From NCBI GenBank assembly GCA_023405815.1, contig JAEXXM010000039.1:1-64000 (forward strand): 64,000 bases of DNA, given 5' to 3'. Shown piece after piece: positions 44,170 to 52,913 of the stretch (position 1 is the first letter of the stretch; each line of letters begins with the position of its first letter). The notes under the pieces were generated by a model. The model was not told where the DNA came from. It saw nothing but the letters and a program-made list of their open reading frames with translations, and made no database searches. Source of the stretch: Pseudomonadota bacterium (lineage in GTDB: Bacteria > Pseudomonadota > Alphaproteobacteria > Rhizobiales > Hyphomicrobiaceae). The position numbers and the translations under genes are program-made.

Positions 44170-44315
44170 GAAGCCGAAAGCGGCTCTTCGGTCGGCGATA
44201 GGCCGATCATTCGCTTGCACAGGGGATGCCGTGGGCTATTTATGCGGCATCCAGATGCCCCCTCGGGCCTCTGATAAGAAAACACGCCAAGGTTCAGGGC
44301 TGAAAAGAGCAAGCG

Positions 44316-45068
44316 ATGGCACAGACGGACGACGATCTTCTCCGCCAAGTCGAGGAAGAGCTGAGGCGCGAACGCCTCGAAAAGATCTGGAAGCAATACG
44401 GCACCTACATCCTCGCCGTCGCCGCGCTGATCGTGGTGGGCGTTGCCGGCTACAAGATCTGGGAAGGCCAACGGATTGCTGCCGCGCAAGCTTCCGGCGA
44501 GATCTACGAGGGTGCCTTAAAGCTGCTCGCCGACAAGAAGGAAGGCAGCGCCGAGAAGGAATTCGAGAAGCTTTCGGCTGACGGCGTCGGAGGCTATCGC
44601 GCATTGGCGCAGCTGCAACTCGCCGGCCTGCTTGCCAAGCAGGGCAAGAAGACCGAGGCGCTGGCGACCTATGATGCGCTCGCCGACAGCAGCAGCGGCG
44701 ACATCGTGCTGCGCGAGTTCGCACGCCTGCAGGCAGCGGGTCTGCGCGTCGGTCAGGTCGACTTTACCGAGGTAGAGAATCGGCTCACCCCTCTGATGGC
44801 TGACACCAGCCCATGGCGCTACAGCGCGCGCGAGCTCTTGGGGCTGGCTGCTTACAAGGCGGGCAAGACGACAGAGGCGCGTAGCATTCTGACGCCGCTG
44901 TTCGTCGACCAGCAGACACCGCAGAGCATCGCGGAGCGCGCACAGATAATCATGGCGGAGATCGCCGCCGGCGAGATCGCCAAAAAGGCCGATGCGGCGC
45001 CGGCCCCGAGCTCTACTCCTGGTGCAGCGCCAGATGCGGCGGCGTCATCGCCGGCGAAAAAGGACTAG
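44316..45068 (+). CDS. YfgM-like tetratricopeptide membrane protein
   Basis: A 250-residue protein with a cytoplasmic start (DDLLRQVEEELRRERLEKIW), one membrane helix (~30-47, GTYILAVAALIVVGVAGY) and a periplasmic TPR-like region with repeats such as ALAQLQLAGLLAKQGKKTEA. The C-terminal 35 residues are Ala/Pro-rich. Topology and the gene order yfgM-bamB-der match E. coli, where YfgM is a SecYEG-associated ancillary component. BamB follows 10 bases later. Confidence 0.87.
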   Translation: MAQTDDDLLRQVEEELRRERLEKIWKQYGTYILAVAALIVVGVAGYKIWEGQRIAAAQASGEIYEGALKLLADKKEGSAEKEFEKLSADGVGGYRALAQLQLAGLLAKQGKKTEALATYDALADSSSGDIVLREFARLQAAGLRVGQVDFTEVENRLTPLMADTSPWRYSARELLGLAAYKAGKTTEARSILTPLFVDQQTPQSIAERAQIIMAEIAAGEIAKKADAAPAPSSTPGAAPDAAASSPAKKD

Positions 45069-45078
45069 GTGGGGTAAG

Positions 45079-46452
45079 ATGAGGGGACGGGCACAGCGGT
45101 ACGGTTTAGTCGGTGCGGTGCTGTGCGCCGCCGCGCTGCTTACCGGATGTGCCGGCGACGGGCCCTCGCTGCCGAAGATTTCCCAGCTCAATCCGTTCGC
45201 CGAGAAGGCCGTCCCGCTGCCGGGCAAGCGCATTCCCGTGATGCAGGCGCAGGGCATGGAGACGGGTGAGCTGGCCGACGCCTTCGCGCCCATCACGCTG
45301 CCGGCGCCGCGCGTCAACGAGAGTTGGGCACAGCCCGGCGGCGAGCCGAACAATGCTCCCGGGAACCTCGCCTTCAGCGGCGGCACCAACGTCGCCTGGA
45401 GTGCCGACGCGGGAGCAGGCTCGGGCAGCGTCGGGCGCCTTACGGCGCGCCCGGTGATCTTCGGCAACCACGTCTTCACGCTCGATGCGGAGGGCAGCGT
45501 CAGCGCCTTCTCGACCTCCGGTGGCTCGGCAATCTGGCGTGTGTCGCTCAAGCCGAAGCGCGAATCGAGCGGTAGCTGGTTCTCGCTTGGCGGCGGCAGC
45601 TCGGGCGGCGGCTTCGGCGGCGGCCTCGCGGTCGATGGCGGCCGGCTTTACGCTGCGACCGGATACGGCAATGTCGTTGCCATCGACCCGGCGAACGGCA
45701 AGGCCATTTGGGAGAAGCAGCTCGAGGCGCCGATACGCTCCTCGCCGACCGCTGTCGGAGACAAGGTGTTCGTCATCACCCTCGACGGGCGCTTCTACTG
45801 TCTCGCCGGCGCAGATGGCGGCGAGCTTTGGTCGGTTCGCGGCGCGCCCCAGCAAGCAAGTCTGATCAACAACGCCAGCCCAGCGGTCGACGGGGACGTG
45901 GTCGTGGTTCCGTACCCGTCCGGCGATCTCGTCGCTCTCAGGGTGTCGGACGGCTCGACCGTATGGTCGGAGAATCTGGCGCGCACCCGCACGACCTCGC
46001 AGCTTGCCTCGATGAGCGATGCGGCGCGTCCGGCGATCGACAACGGCACCGTGTTCGCCATCGGCCACGCCGGGCGGATGATCGCCACGCAGGCCGAGAG
46101 CGGCGAGCGCCTGTGGTCGATCAACGTGCCGGGCACGCAGACGCCTTGGGTGGCCGGCGGCAGCGTCTACGTCGTCGATACGCAGGGGCAGCTGATGGCG
46201 CTGTCGCGTCACGACGGCAAGACGCAGTGGACGGTGAAGTTGCCGGGCAACGGTGCCTGGGCCGGGCCGACGCTCGCGGGCGGAAACCTTTGGCTGACGT
46301 CCTCGGCCGGCGCGCTGGTCGGCGTCGATGCCGCGACAGGCCGCGTCGTGACCCAGAAGGATATCGGCGGCACGTTCTACATCGCGCCCGTCATTGCCCA
46401 GGGGCGGATGTACGTCCTCAGTGACAGCGCCAAGCTGATGGCGATTAATTAG
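45079..46452 (+). CDS. bamB: outer membrane assembly lipoprotein BamB (PQQ-like beta-propeller)
   Basis: A 457-residue lipoprotein of the BAM complex. A signal peptide ends in the lipobox LLTGCAG (Cys ~24). The mature part is an eight-bladed propeller of PQQ-like repeats, seen as recurring motifs such as LYAATGYGNVVAIDPANGKAIWE, DKVFVITLDGRFYCLAGADG and GSVYVVDTQGQLMALSRHDG (each given only in part). A Gly/Ser-rich insert (GGGSSGGGFGGG) precedes the main blades. The start at 45079 gives the correct lipoprotein signal; the TPR-type yfgM gene is 10 bases upstream and der downstream. Confidence 0.92.
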   Translation: MRGRAQRYGLVGAVLCAAALLTGCAGDGPSLPKISQLNPFAEKAVPLPGKRIPVMQAQGMETGELADAFAPITLPAPRVNESWAQPGGEPNNAPGNLAFSGGTNVAWSADAGAGSGSVGRLTARPVIFGNHVFTLDAEGSVSAFSTSGGSAIWRVSLKPKRESSGSWFSLGGGSSGGGFGGGLAVDGGRLYAATGYGNVVAIDPANGKAIWEKQLEAPIRSSPTAVGDKVFVITLDGRFYCLAGADGGELWSVRGAPQQASLINNASPAVDGDVVVVPYPSGDLVALRVSDGSTVWSENLARTRTTSQLASMSDAARPAIDNGTVFAIGHAGRMIATQAESGERLWSINVPGTQTPWVAGGSVYVVDTQGQLMALSRHDGKTQWTVKLPGNGAWAGPTLAGGNLWLTSSAGALVGVDAATGRVVTQKDIGGTFYIAPVIAQGRMYVLSDSAKLMAIN

Positions 46453-46677
46453 TAGACGGACACGAGCCTTGGCAGGTTTTGTATGCGGCGGGCACACTGC
46501 AAGCTGATGGCCGACGCTCGCGCCGGGGGCTTTGGCCCCTTGCCGCCTTCGGCGGCCGAGGTAGGTCGGTGCTCAGGTGGCCGCACATTTAACGGATCGG
46601 TCGGCGGCTTCGACTATCTTCTTAGCGACGAATGCGCGATAAGCGCCCTCCCATAAGCCGCTTGCATTCCGTCCCCC

Positions 46678-48045
46678 ATGTCCGCTGTCCCCGTCATCGC
46701 CATCATCGGCCGGCCCAACGTCGGCAAGTCGACGCTGTTCAACCGTTTGACGGGCAAGCGCACGGCGCTGGTGTCCGACATCCCGGGGCTGACGCGCGAC
46801 CGGCGCGAGGGCGAGGCGGACCTCGGCGGGCACCCCGTAACCATCGTCGATACGGCGGGTCTTGAACAGGCCAAGCGCGGCACGATCGCCGAGCGCATGC
46901 GCAAGCAGAGCGAGGCTGCGATAGCAGCCGCCGATCTCATCTTGTTCGTCGTCGATGCGCGCGAGGGGATCACGCCCGACGACAAATCCTTCGGCAAGCT
47001 GGTGCGCGCATCGGGGCGTCCGGTGATCCTTGTCGCCAATAAGAGCGAAGGGCGCGCGGGCGAAGAAGGCTTCTACGCGGCGTTCGAGCTCGGCTTCGGC
47101 GAGCCGACGGCCATCTCGGCTGAGCACGGCGAAGGACTCGGCGATCTCATCGTCGAGATGCTGGCGGCGCTGGGCCTCAAGGACGAGCTTGTCGCCGACG
47201 GCGAGGCCGAGCCGGCGCCGGTAACGACCCGTCCCATCCGCGTCGCCATCGTCGGCCGGCCGAACGCCGGCAAGTCGACACTGGTCAACGCATTCCTCGG
47301 CGAGGAGCGGATGATCACCGGGCCGGAGCCGGGGCTGACGCGCGACTCGGTGTCGAGCGATCTCGAGTGGAAGGGGCGCAAGATTCGCCTCTTCGACACC
47401 GCCGGCCTCAGGCGCAAGGCGAAGATCACCGAGGCGGCAGAGAAGCTCAGCGCCTCCGACGCCGTGCGCGCGATCCGTTTCGCCGAGGTCGTGGTGCTGC
47501 TCATCGATGCCGAGCGCCCGTTCGAGCACCAGGACCTCACCATCGGCGATCTCGTGACCGAGGAGGGCCGTGCGTTGGTCATCGCGGTCAACAAGTGGGA
47601 CCTCGTCGAGGACAAGCAGAAGACGCTCAAGGAGCTGCGCGAGACTCTCGGCGAGCGTCTGGCGCAGGTGCCGGGCGTGGCGCTGGTGCCGATCTCGGCG
47701 CTGAGCGGACGCGGCATCGAGAAGCTTTCGGAAGCAGTGCTCGCGGCTTACGAGACATGGAACCGCCGCGTGCCGACGCCGGATCTCAATCGCTGGCTGG
47801 TGGAGGCGCTGGAGCGCCACGCGCCTCCAGCGGCGAGCGGCAGGCGCATCAAGATTCGCTACATCACGCAGCCATCGACGCGGCCACCTACCTTCGTCGC
47901 CTTCTGCTCGCGTCCGGAGGATTTGCCGAAGTCCTATCTGCGCTACCTCACCAACAGTCTGCGCGAAGCATTCAAGCTACCCGGCGTGCCGCTGAGGATG
48001 AATCTACGCAAGGGTGAAAATCCCTTCGCTAAGCATAAGCGCTGA
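46678..48045 (+). CDS. der: ribosome assembly GTPase Der (EngA)
   Basis: A 455-residue double GTPase acting in 50S subunit assembly. G domain 1 has P-loop GRPNVGKST (~11-19), DTAGL and NKSEG. G domain 2 has GRPNAGKST (~190), DTAGLRRKAK and NKWDLVED. A KH-like domain forms the C-terminus (RIKIRYITQPSTRPPTFVAF, then NPFAKHKR). The start at 46678 matches family length. A 225-base gap separates it from bamB, so it probably has its own promoter although the order is conserved. Confidence 0.97.
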   Translation: MSAVPVIAIIGRPNVGKSTLFNRLTGKRTALVSDIPGLTRDRREGEADLGGHPVTIVDTAGLEQAKRGTIAERMRKQSEAAIAAADLILFVVDAREGITPDDKSFGKLVRASGRPVILVANKSEGRAGEEGFYAAFELGFGEPTAISAEHGEGLGDLIVEMLAALGLKDELVADGEAEPAPVTTRPIRVAIVGRPNAGKSTLVNAFLGEERMITGPEPGLTRDSVSSDLEWKGRKIRLFDTAGLRRKAKITEAAEKLSASDAVRAIRFAEVVVLLIDAERPFEHQDLTIGDLVTEEGRALVIAVNKWDLVEDKQKTLKELRETLGERLAQVPGVALVPISALSGRGIEKLSEAVLAAYETWNRRVPTPDLNRWLVEALERHAPPAASGRRIKIRYITQPSTRPPTFVAFCSRPEDLPKSYLRYLTNSLREAFKLPGVPLRMNLRKGENPFAKHKR

Positions 48046-48164
48046 GGCGCCATTTTACCTTCCAGGCGCGAGCTACGTGCGTTACCTTGGATTCGCGAGC
48101 TTGCTGGGGACGCGAGCTCGCGGGGTGCGGCCCCGGGGGAAGCTCTAAAGAGAAACAGGGATCA

Positions 48165-48458
48165 ATGCACAAGTGCACTGACGGCCGGGCACGCCCGGCG
48201 TTTCGCGCGATTTTTGCAGCGGGCGCGGCTACTCTTCTTGTGCTCGCGGCCGGCTCGGCGGCGAACGCCTATTCGGCACGCGTCAACTCCGCTTGCGAGC
48301 GCGACTACTATCGCTTCTGCGCCAAGTACTCGATCGGCACTCCGGAGCTGCGCAGCTGCATGCTCGCCTCGCGCCGCTCGCTGTCGCGCCGCTGCGTCGA
48401 TGCGCTGGTCGCGGCCGGCGAAGTGCCCAAGCGCTATCTGACAAGTCTGAAGAAATAA
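48165..48458 (+). CDS. small Cys-containing exported protein
   Basis: A 97-residue exported protein with a signal peptide through residue ~34 (TLLVLAAGSAANA-Y). The mature part has four Cys in the pattern NSACERDYYRFCAKYS and RSCMLASRRSLSRRCVDAL, likely two disulfides, and ends in a basic segment (GEVPKRYLTSLKK). No function is known. The start at 48165 is preceded by AGAAACAGGG; an earlier in-frame start at 48087 would precede the signal sequence with unrelated residues. It may be a client of the DsbA-type protein encoded at 22264. Confidence 0.68.
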   Translation: MHKCTDGRARPAFRAIFAAGAATLLVLAAGSAANAYSARVNSACERDYYRFCAKYSIGTPELRSCMLASRRSLSRRCVDALVAAGEVPKRYLTSLKK

Positions 48459-48611
48459 GAGCGGGCTCTTCCGATCAAGTCGATCGCGAAGGAAATGCAG
48501 CGGGCGGGAGCGGCGGCGAACCCTAAGATGCCGCCCACTCCACCGCCCGCACGGACGACAGCCGCACGTCTGGCGCCGTTCCGGACCACGATAAGTAGGT
48601 AAGGCAGTTTG

Positions 48612-48642
48612 GCAGCGCAAGGGCGAATCGGCCTTGCGCTGC
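48612..48642. repeat. 11-bp stem-loop upstream of holC
   Basis: GCAGCGCAAGG (48612-48622) pairs with CCTTGCGCTGC (48632-48642) around a 9-base loop, 65 bases before holC. There is no T-run on either strand. It could be the 3' end of the upstream transcript or a regulatory hairpin. Confidence 0.65.
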
Positions 48643-48694
48643 AGCATGTGCTTTCGGTGCGCCAAAGGGTGCGTGCATCGCATCGCGCCGCGGG

Positions 48695-48700
48695 TATAAT
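48695..48700 (+). promoter_or_regulatory. TATAAT -10 box placing the start of transcription at the holC ATG
   Basis: A perfect TATAAT lies at 48695-48700, 6 bases before the holC ATG at 48707. A start point ~7 bases downstream would fall on the ATG itself, giving a leaderless mRNA. No Shine-Dalgarno is visible. No good -35 hexamer was found at the expected distance. Confidence 0.5.
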
Positions 48701-48706
48701 TCCCGC

Positions 48707-49180
48707 ATGGCTCTACCGAATTCCTCATCGCCAACCGAAGTCCTGTTCTATCACCTCGAGCTGCAGACGCTGGAGAAGGTGCTGCCGAGCCTGGTCGAGA
48801 AAACGCTCGAGCGGGGCTGGCGCGCGGTTGTCCAGTCCGGCTCGCAGGAGCGGCTGGCGGCGCTCGATCTCGCGCTGTGGACGTACAAGGAAGACAGCTT
48901 CCTCGCGCATGGGACGGCGAAGGATGGCTTTGCCGCCGAACAGCCGGTCTACCTGACGACGACGGGGGAGACGCCGAACGGTGCTGGCGTGCGCTTCCTC
49001 GTCGATGGCGCGGAGGCGGAATCTTTCTCGGGCTTCGTGCGCATCGTCTACCTGTTCGACGGCAACGACGAGGCCGCGGTGAAGATCGCGCGCTCGCAGT
49101 GGACGGCCGCCAAGGGCGCGGGCTGTCCAGTCACGTACTGGCAGCAGAGCGCTGCCGGAAGGTGGGAGCGGAAGGGTTAG
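48707..49180 (+). CDS. holC: DNA polymerase III chi subunit
   Basis: A 157-residue HolC, which links the clamp loader to single-strand-binding protein. Family motifs: VLFYHLELQTLEKVLPSLVE, RGWRAVVQSGSQERLAALD, DLALWTYKEDSFLAHG and the late SSB-contact region SGFVRIVYLFDGNDEAAVKIAR (in part). The 157-residue length fits. No ribosome-binding site is seen, and a -10 box abuts the start. A terminator follows 8 bases after the stop. Confidence 0.93.
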   Translation: MALPNSSSPTEVLFYHLELQTLEKVLPSLVEKTLERGWRAVVQSGSQERLAALDLALWTYKEDSFLAHGTAKDGFAAEQPVYLTTTGETPNGAGVRFLVDGAEAESFSGFVRIVYLFDGNDEAAVKIARSQWTAAKGAGCPVTYWQQSAAGRWERKG

Positions 49181-49187
49181 AAAAAAG

Positions 49188-49214
49188 AAGCCCCGCGGGG
49201 GTGGCGGGGCTTTC
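49188..49214 (+). terminator. terminator after holC
   Basis: AAGCCCCGC (49188-49196) pairs with GCGGGGCTT (49204-49212) around GGGGGTG, preceded by six As and followed by TC. The T-run is short but the stem is strong and lies directly after the stop codon. Confidence 0.7.
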
Positions 49215-49421
49215 AAAGTTCAGGAGGAGACGGGGAGCTAACCCGAGAGAGCGCTTCCGGCGCGTGGTGCTTTCCGTGCTCTCGATGACCCAACTATGCC
49301 GGTTGCGGCGGGCGCCCGCGGTTCCCTGGGGAACAGGGGCTAAAATTCTCAGACGGTGCGCTTCAGACCGTCCTGCCGGTGCCCTTGACAGGCGGGCCGC
49401 AGGTGCGCTCATGCCTCGCCC

Positions 49422-50297
49422 ATGAACTATCGCCACGCCTACCACGCCGGAAATTTCGCCGATGTCGTCAAGCACGCGGTGCTGGCGCTCGTCATCGAGC
49501 ACATGAAGCAAAAGCCGGCGGCGTTCCGCGTCATCGACACCCATGCAGGTATCGGCTCCTACGACCTCGGCTCGACGGAGGCGCAGAAGACGGGTGAGTG
49601 GCGTGAGGGTATCGGCCGTGTGCTGACCGCGCGGTTCTCGGAGGAGGCGGAGAAGGCGCTGGCGCCTTACCTCGACGTGGTGCGTCGGCTCAATTCCGGT
49701 GGGACGCTCGCGCGTTATCCCGGAAGCCCGCTGCTTGCTCGCGAGCTGATGCGCAGCGAGGACCGTCTCGTCGTCAACGAGCTGCATCCCGAGGATCAGC
49801 GGGCGCTCAGCCGACTGTTCGCGCACGATCCGCAGGTGAAGGTGATGGCGCTCGATGCCTGGACGGCGGTCAAGGCACTGCTGCCGCCGCCCGAGCGGCG
49901 CGGCGTCATACTCATCGATCCGGCGTTCGAGCAGGCGGGCGAACTCGACAGACTGGTCGCGGCGCTTAAAGAGGGAGTCCGCCGCTTCGCGGGCGGAACC
50001 TATTTGCTCTGGTATCCGATCAAGGAGCTGCGGCCGGTCGCAGCCTTTCGGCGAAGCATCGCAGCGCTCGGGCTGCCGAAGGCGACTGCGTTCGAGTTGA
50101 CCATCCGCGACACCAGCGATGAGCAGCTTCTCAATGGCGCTGGCCTCGTGGTCGTCAACGCGCCCTTTACGCTCGGTGCTGCCCTCGAGACGCTGTTGCC
50201 TGAACTCGCGCGCGTGCTGGCGCAAGGCGAAGGCGGAGGGTTTCGCGTAGAACAGCTAGGAAACGAGGCAGCAAAGGGTACCAGAACGGCCCAGTGA
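49422..50297 (+). CDS. rlmJ: 23S rRNA m6A2030 methyltransferase RlmJ
   Basis: A 291-residue RlmJ (formerly YhiR/ComJ). Start MNYRHAYHAGNFADVVKHAV, motif I FRVIDTHAGIGSYDLGS, and the (D/N)PPY-like motif IV in GVILIDPAFEQAGELDRLV. Motif IV reads DPAF where the family usually has DPPY or DPPF, which could affect catalysis. Remaining regions (RYPGSPLLARELMRSEDRLV, TYLLWYPIKELRPV) are typical. The stop codon lies inside the stem of its own terminator. Confidence 0.9.
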   Translation: MNYRHAYHAGNFADVVKHAVLALVIEHMKQKPAAFRVIDTHAGIGSYDLGSTEAQKTGEWREGIGRVLTARFSEEAEKALAPYLDVVRRLNSGGTLARYPGSPLLARELMRSEDRLVVNELHPEDQRALSRLFAHDPQVKVMALDAWTAVKALLPPPERRGVILIDPAFEQAGELDRLVAALKEGVRRFAGGTYLLWYPIKELRPVAAFRRSIAALGLPKATAFELTIRDTSDEQLLNGAGLVVVNAPFTLGAALETLLPELARVLAQGEGGGFRVEQLGNEAAKGTRTAQ

Positions 50298-50321
50298 GGC
50301 GCTTGCCTCACACATTTTTTT
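50294..50321 (+). terminator. rho-independent terminator of rlmJ
   Basis: Stem GTGAGGC (50294-50300), loop GCTT, GCCTCAC (50305-50311), then ACATTTTTTT. The left arm contains the rlmJ stop codon (50295-50297). Confidence 0.88.
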
Positions 50322-50513
50322 CCTCGATACTTTCCCGGCTCGGGCAGATGATCGTCCGGCGGAGACTTGACGTAGCTTTGAGATTTTGGCGCGCATGTCG
50401 TGCTTCCGCTCTTTTTCCCCGCATTTGCGAACAGTTTCCCGAGCATTCCCCCCGGTGCGGTCTCGCGTGAGCCGCGCCTTTTTCGTTGACTGCGCACGTT
50501 AGGAGATTTCGCG

Positions 50514-50726
50514 ATGCGTCAGAGCGGTACTGTCAAATTCTACAACGCCCAGAAGGGCTACGGTTTCATCAAGCCCGACGATGGCGGCAAGGATGTTTTC
50601 GTGCATGTGACTGCGGTCGAACGCGCCGGAATCTCCAACCTCAACGAGGGAGCGCGCATCTCCTTCGAGACGGAACCCGACAAGCGCGGCAAAGGTCCGA
50701 AGGCGGTCAATCTGCAGGCGTCCTGA
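50514..50726 (+). CDS. cold-shock domain protein (CspA family)
   Basis: A 70-residue single cold-shock-domain RNA chaperone with RNP1 KGYGFIKPDD and RNP2 DVFVHVTAV. The start MRQSGTVKFYNAQ and the length match the family. TTAGGAGATTTCGCG precedes the ATG (strong Shine-Dalgarno). A ~190-base upstream gap after the rlmJ terminator probably contains the promoter and a 5' leader that in other cold-shock genes senses temperature. Cold induction itself is unproven. Confidence 0.92.
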   Translation: MRQSGTVKFYNAQKGYGFIKPDDGGKDVFVHVTAVERAGISNLNEGARISFETEPDKRGKGPKAVNLQAS

Positions 50727-50895
50727 TTGCAGGCGCCCTGATATTTCCGGCGCCATGCGGCGCGCTTTCCGCGTGGCGTCACTCCGCGGCAACGATTGCA
50801 CCGTTTTTTTCGCCGTGCGGGTCTCGGCCATGGGCAATGGCACGCGAGTACGGCAATCTCCCCGCATTGTATCAGCCAACGTCGGGGAGCTCACA

Positions 50896-51195
50896 ATGAT
50901 GAAGCCGATTTGGGCGGTCGCAGTTGCCGCCACACTCGCACTCGCAGGCTATGCCGGCGATGCGGAAGCCAAGTGCTTCAAGAAGACGGCGTCCGGCACC
51001 TCGACCAGCGTCGACGGCGCCAAGTTCCAGGTCAAAGAGGCGATCCTGCAGTCGTTCGACTGGGGCGTCTGGGCGGCGTTCATGGCCTCCGGCACCACCC
51101 CCGGCTACAAGGTCAGCACCCCGGCCTACCGCTGCTCGCCGGGCGGTCTCGGCTACAACTGCGTCGGCACGTCTACCATCTGCAAGACGGGCTGA
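50896..51195 (+). CDS. small Cys-containing exported protein, member A
   Basis: A 99-residue exported protein: signal peptide through residue ~25 (ALAGYAGDAEA-K), then four Cys (AKCFKK, YRCSPGG, YNCVGT, TICKTG). It resembles the proteins at 59532-59822 and 51920-52861 in the segment DGAKFQVKEAILQSFDW and the ending GYNCVGTSTICKTG. The likely disulfides suggest a periplasmic role. Two adjacent ATGs (50896, 50899) follow GGGGAGCTCACA. Function unknown. Confidence 0.7.
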   Translation: MMKPIWAVAVAATLALAGYAGDAEAKCFKKTASGTSTSVDGAKFQVKEAILQSFDWGVWAAFMASGTTPGYKVSTPAYRCSPGGLGYNCVGTSTICKTG

Positions 51196-51454
51196 CGCCG
51201 TCAGGCCATTGGTTCATGCCGGCACGAATTGTCCGGTTCTGTTAACCATTCGCTGGCGGCTCAGCGCGATAATGGAGTTCCGGATGGCTCGCGCAGGGCC
51301 AACCGGTCCCCTTGGCTCGCTTCGCGAGCGTGGTTAGCGGGTGACACGGTCGGGCAAAAAGCCGACCAGACGGCAGATTTGCGCGCCCGAACGACGTTTT
51401 CCGTTATCTTCCAACCCTACATTCGGGGTGGCCCAAATTCACAAGGACTGGACA

Positions 51455-51784
51455 ATGAGCCTCATTCGCGTTTGCACCGGGATCGTCGCGGCGGCGGGAG
51501 TCCTGATGCTTGCCACCCTCAGCGGGGCTGGCGACTACGTCGCCCCGGGCGCCCAGGCGGGCGAAGCCGTTCAGAAGAAGAAGACCGCGCGTCGCGCCAA
51601 GAGCCGCGAGTATGCTGTCGAACAGGGCGCGAGCCCGGCCGAGATCGCGCGCTATTTCGCGCTCTATGGCGGCTATATCGACCCCTACATCAACAAGCAG
51701 TCGCCGGGCGGTCCTTTTGACAGCGGCTTCTTCTTCGATTCGGGTATCGGTGCTAACGGCGGCGATTCACCGTACATGAACTGA
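51455..51784 (+). CDS. hypothetical small exported protein
   Basis: A 109-residue exported protein with a signal peptide (~1-35, MSLIRVCTGIVAAAGVLMLA). The mature part is basic then aromatic/glycine-rich (ARYFALYGGYIDPYINKQ, FDSGFFFDSGIG), with no Cys after the signal. AAGGACTGGACA precedes the ATG at 51455. It lies between the Cys-containing exported proteins A and C. No family was recognised. Confidence 0.6.
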   Translation: MSLIRVCTGIVAAAGVLMLATLSGAGDYVAPGAQAGEAVQKKKTARRAKSREYAVEQGASPAEIARYFALYGGYIDPYINKQSPGGPFDSGFFFDSGIGANGGDSPYMN

Positions 51785-51919
51785 GGCATTGTCGCCGCCT
51801 CTGTTGCGCTATTTTTGTCCTGCACATGTTTGCGGGCTCAAAGTCTAGGCAAGGGGCGCGGTGCCCCGCTATAAGGCTTTGGAAACGGACATATGTCCGC
51901 GCCGACGGGGGACACTGCA

Positions 51920-52861
51920 ATGCGCGCTCTGCCATCAACTGCCTTTGCGTCAGTGCTGATTGGCGCGATCGCCGCGCTATCGGCGCCTGCGGATGCGGCC
52001 TGCAAGAAGTTCGGCTTCACGGTCAACGACTACGGCAAGGACGGTCCGACCAACGACGCCAAGAACCTGCTCGACAAGCACATTGCCGAGTGGGCGGCGC
52101 AGAACAGCGTCGGCGAATATTCGACCGGCAAGAAGAGCGTGAGCTGCGAGCTCTTCCTCGACGTCATCCTCTTCGACGAGCATACCTGCACCGCCTCGGC
52201 TACCGTGTGCTGGGGCCCCGACGCCAAGAAGCTCGGCAACTCGCAATCTGCAGCATCGCCGACGGCGCCCGCGGATGATGCCGGTGGCGATGCTCCGCCG
52301 GCACCGGTGCGGAAGGCGCATGCGCTCGGCGTGGCGCCCGCGCAAGCTGCCGCCTCGACCCCGGCTGCAACCGCAGCGACCGAAGCTGCAGCGGCTCCCG
52401 CGGCAGAGGCTCCGGCGCCCAGCACGGCGCAGATGGATGCAGCGCCGACCCAGCCCATCGAGCAGATCGCCGCGCCTGATGAGGTGCCACCGGTTGCCGC
52501 GGCCGTCCACGCCACTACGACTCCGCCGGCCGCTACCGCTACTCCTGCGAACGCCGGCGCAACGACTGGCGGTGTTGTCGAAACAGGTGCGCTGCAGGCG
52601 GGTCAGGCACTGCAGCAGGCGGCCACTCAGCCGGCAGCAAAGGCTCCGGCCGTTCCCGAGAAGGATCGCGCAGCAGCGGCTGCTGCTGCTGCATCCGCTG
52701 CCGCCGCCGCCGAGCGCGCCGCGCAAGCCGCGGAGACGGCCGCCAATGCCGCCAAGGAAGCCGCCGCCGCAGCCGTTGCCGCGAGCGCGGCCAGCAAAGG
52801 CGGGGCCACGGTTCCCCCGCTCGATCACGCGTCGGGCGCCAAGCCCGTGCACAGCGAATAG
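51920..52861 (+). CDS. exported protein with Cys-rich head and long Ala/Pro-rich tail, member C
   Basis: A 313-residue protein: signal peptide (FASVLIGAIAALSAPADA-A), a ~85-residue Cys-containing domain (ACKKFGFTVNDYGKDG, SVSCELFLD, HTCTASATVCWG) related to small exported proteins A (50896) and B (59532), then ~210 residues of low-complexity Ala/Pro/Thr sequence with helical EAAA-like stretches. The tail might span the periplasm or bind peptidoglycan, but this is only suggested by composition. The ATG at 51893 is a possible alternative start; 51920 gives a better signal peptide. A terminator follows. Confidence 0.65.
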   Translation: MRALPSTAFASVLIGAIAALSAPADAACKKFGFTVNDYGKDGPTNDAKNLLDKHIAEWAAQNSVGEYSTGKKSVSCELFLDVILFDEHTCTASATVCWGPDAKKLGNSQSAASPTAPADDAGGDAPPAPVRKAHALGVAPAQAAASTPAATAATEAAAAPAAEAPAPSTAQMDAAPTQPIEQIAAPDEVPPVAAAVHATTTPPAATATPANAGATTGGVVETGALQAGQALQQAATQPAAKAPAVPEKDRAAAAAAAASAAAAAERAAQAAETAANAAKEAAAAAVAASAASKGGATVPPLDHASGAKPVHSE

Positions 52862-52888
52862 CGGTTTCACGAAGCTGAAAGATCGAAG

Positions 52889-52913
52889 CGCCCGCGTCAG
52901 CCGCGGGCGTTTT
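52889..52913 (+). terminator. terminator after the Ala/Pro-tailed exported protein
   Basis: Stem CGCCCGCG (52889-52896) with CGCGGGCG (52902-52909), then TTTTCGTTT. The right arm lies inside the last codons of the convergent fetB gene, whose stop is at 52897-52899. Confidence 0.8.
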
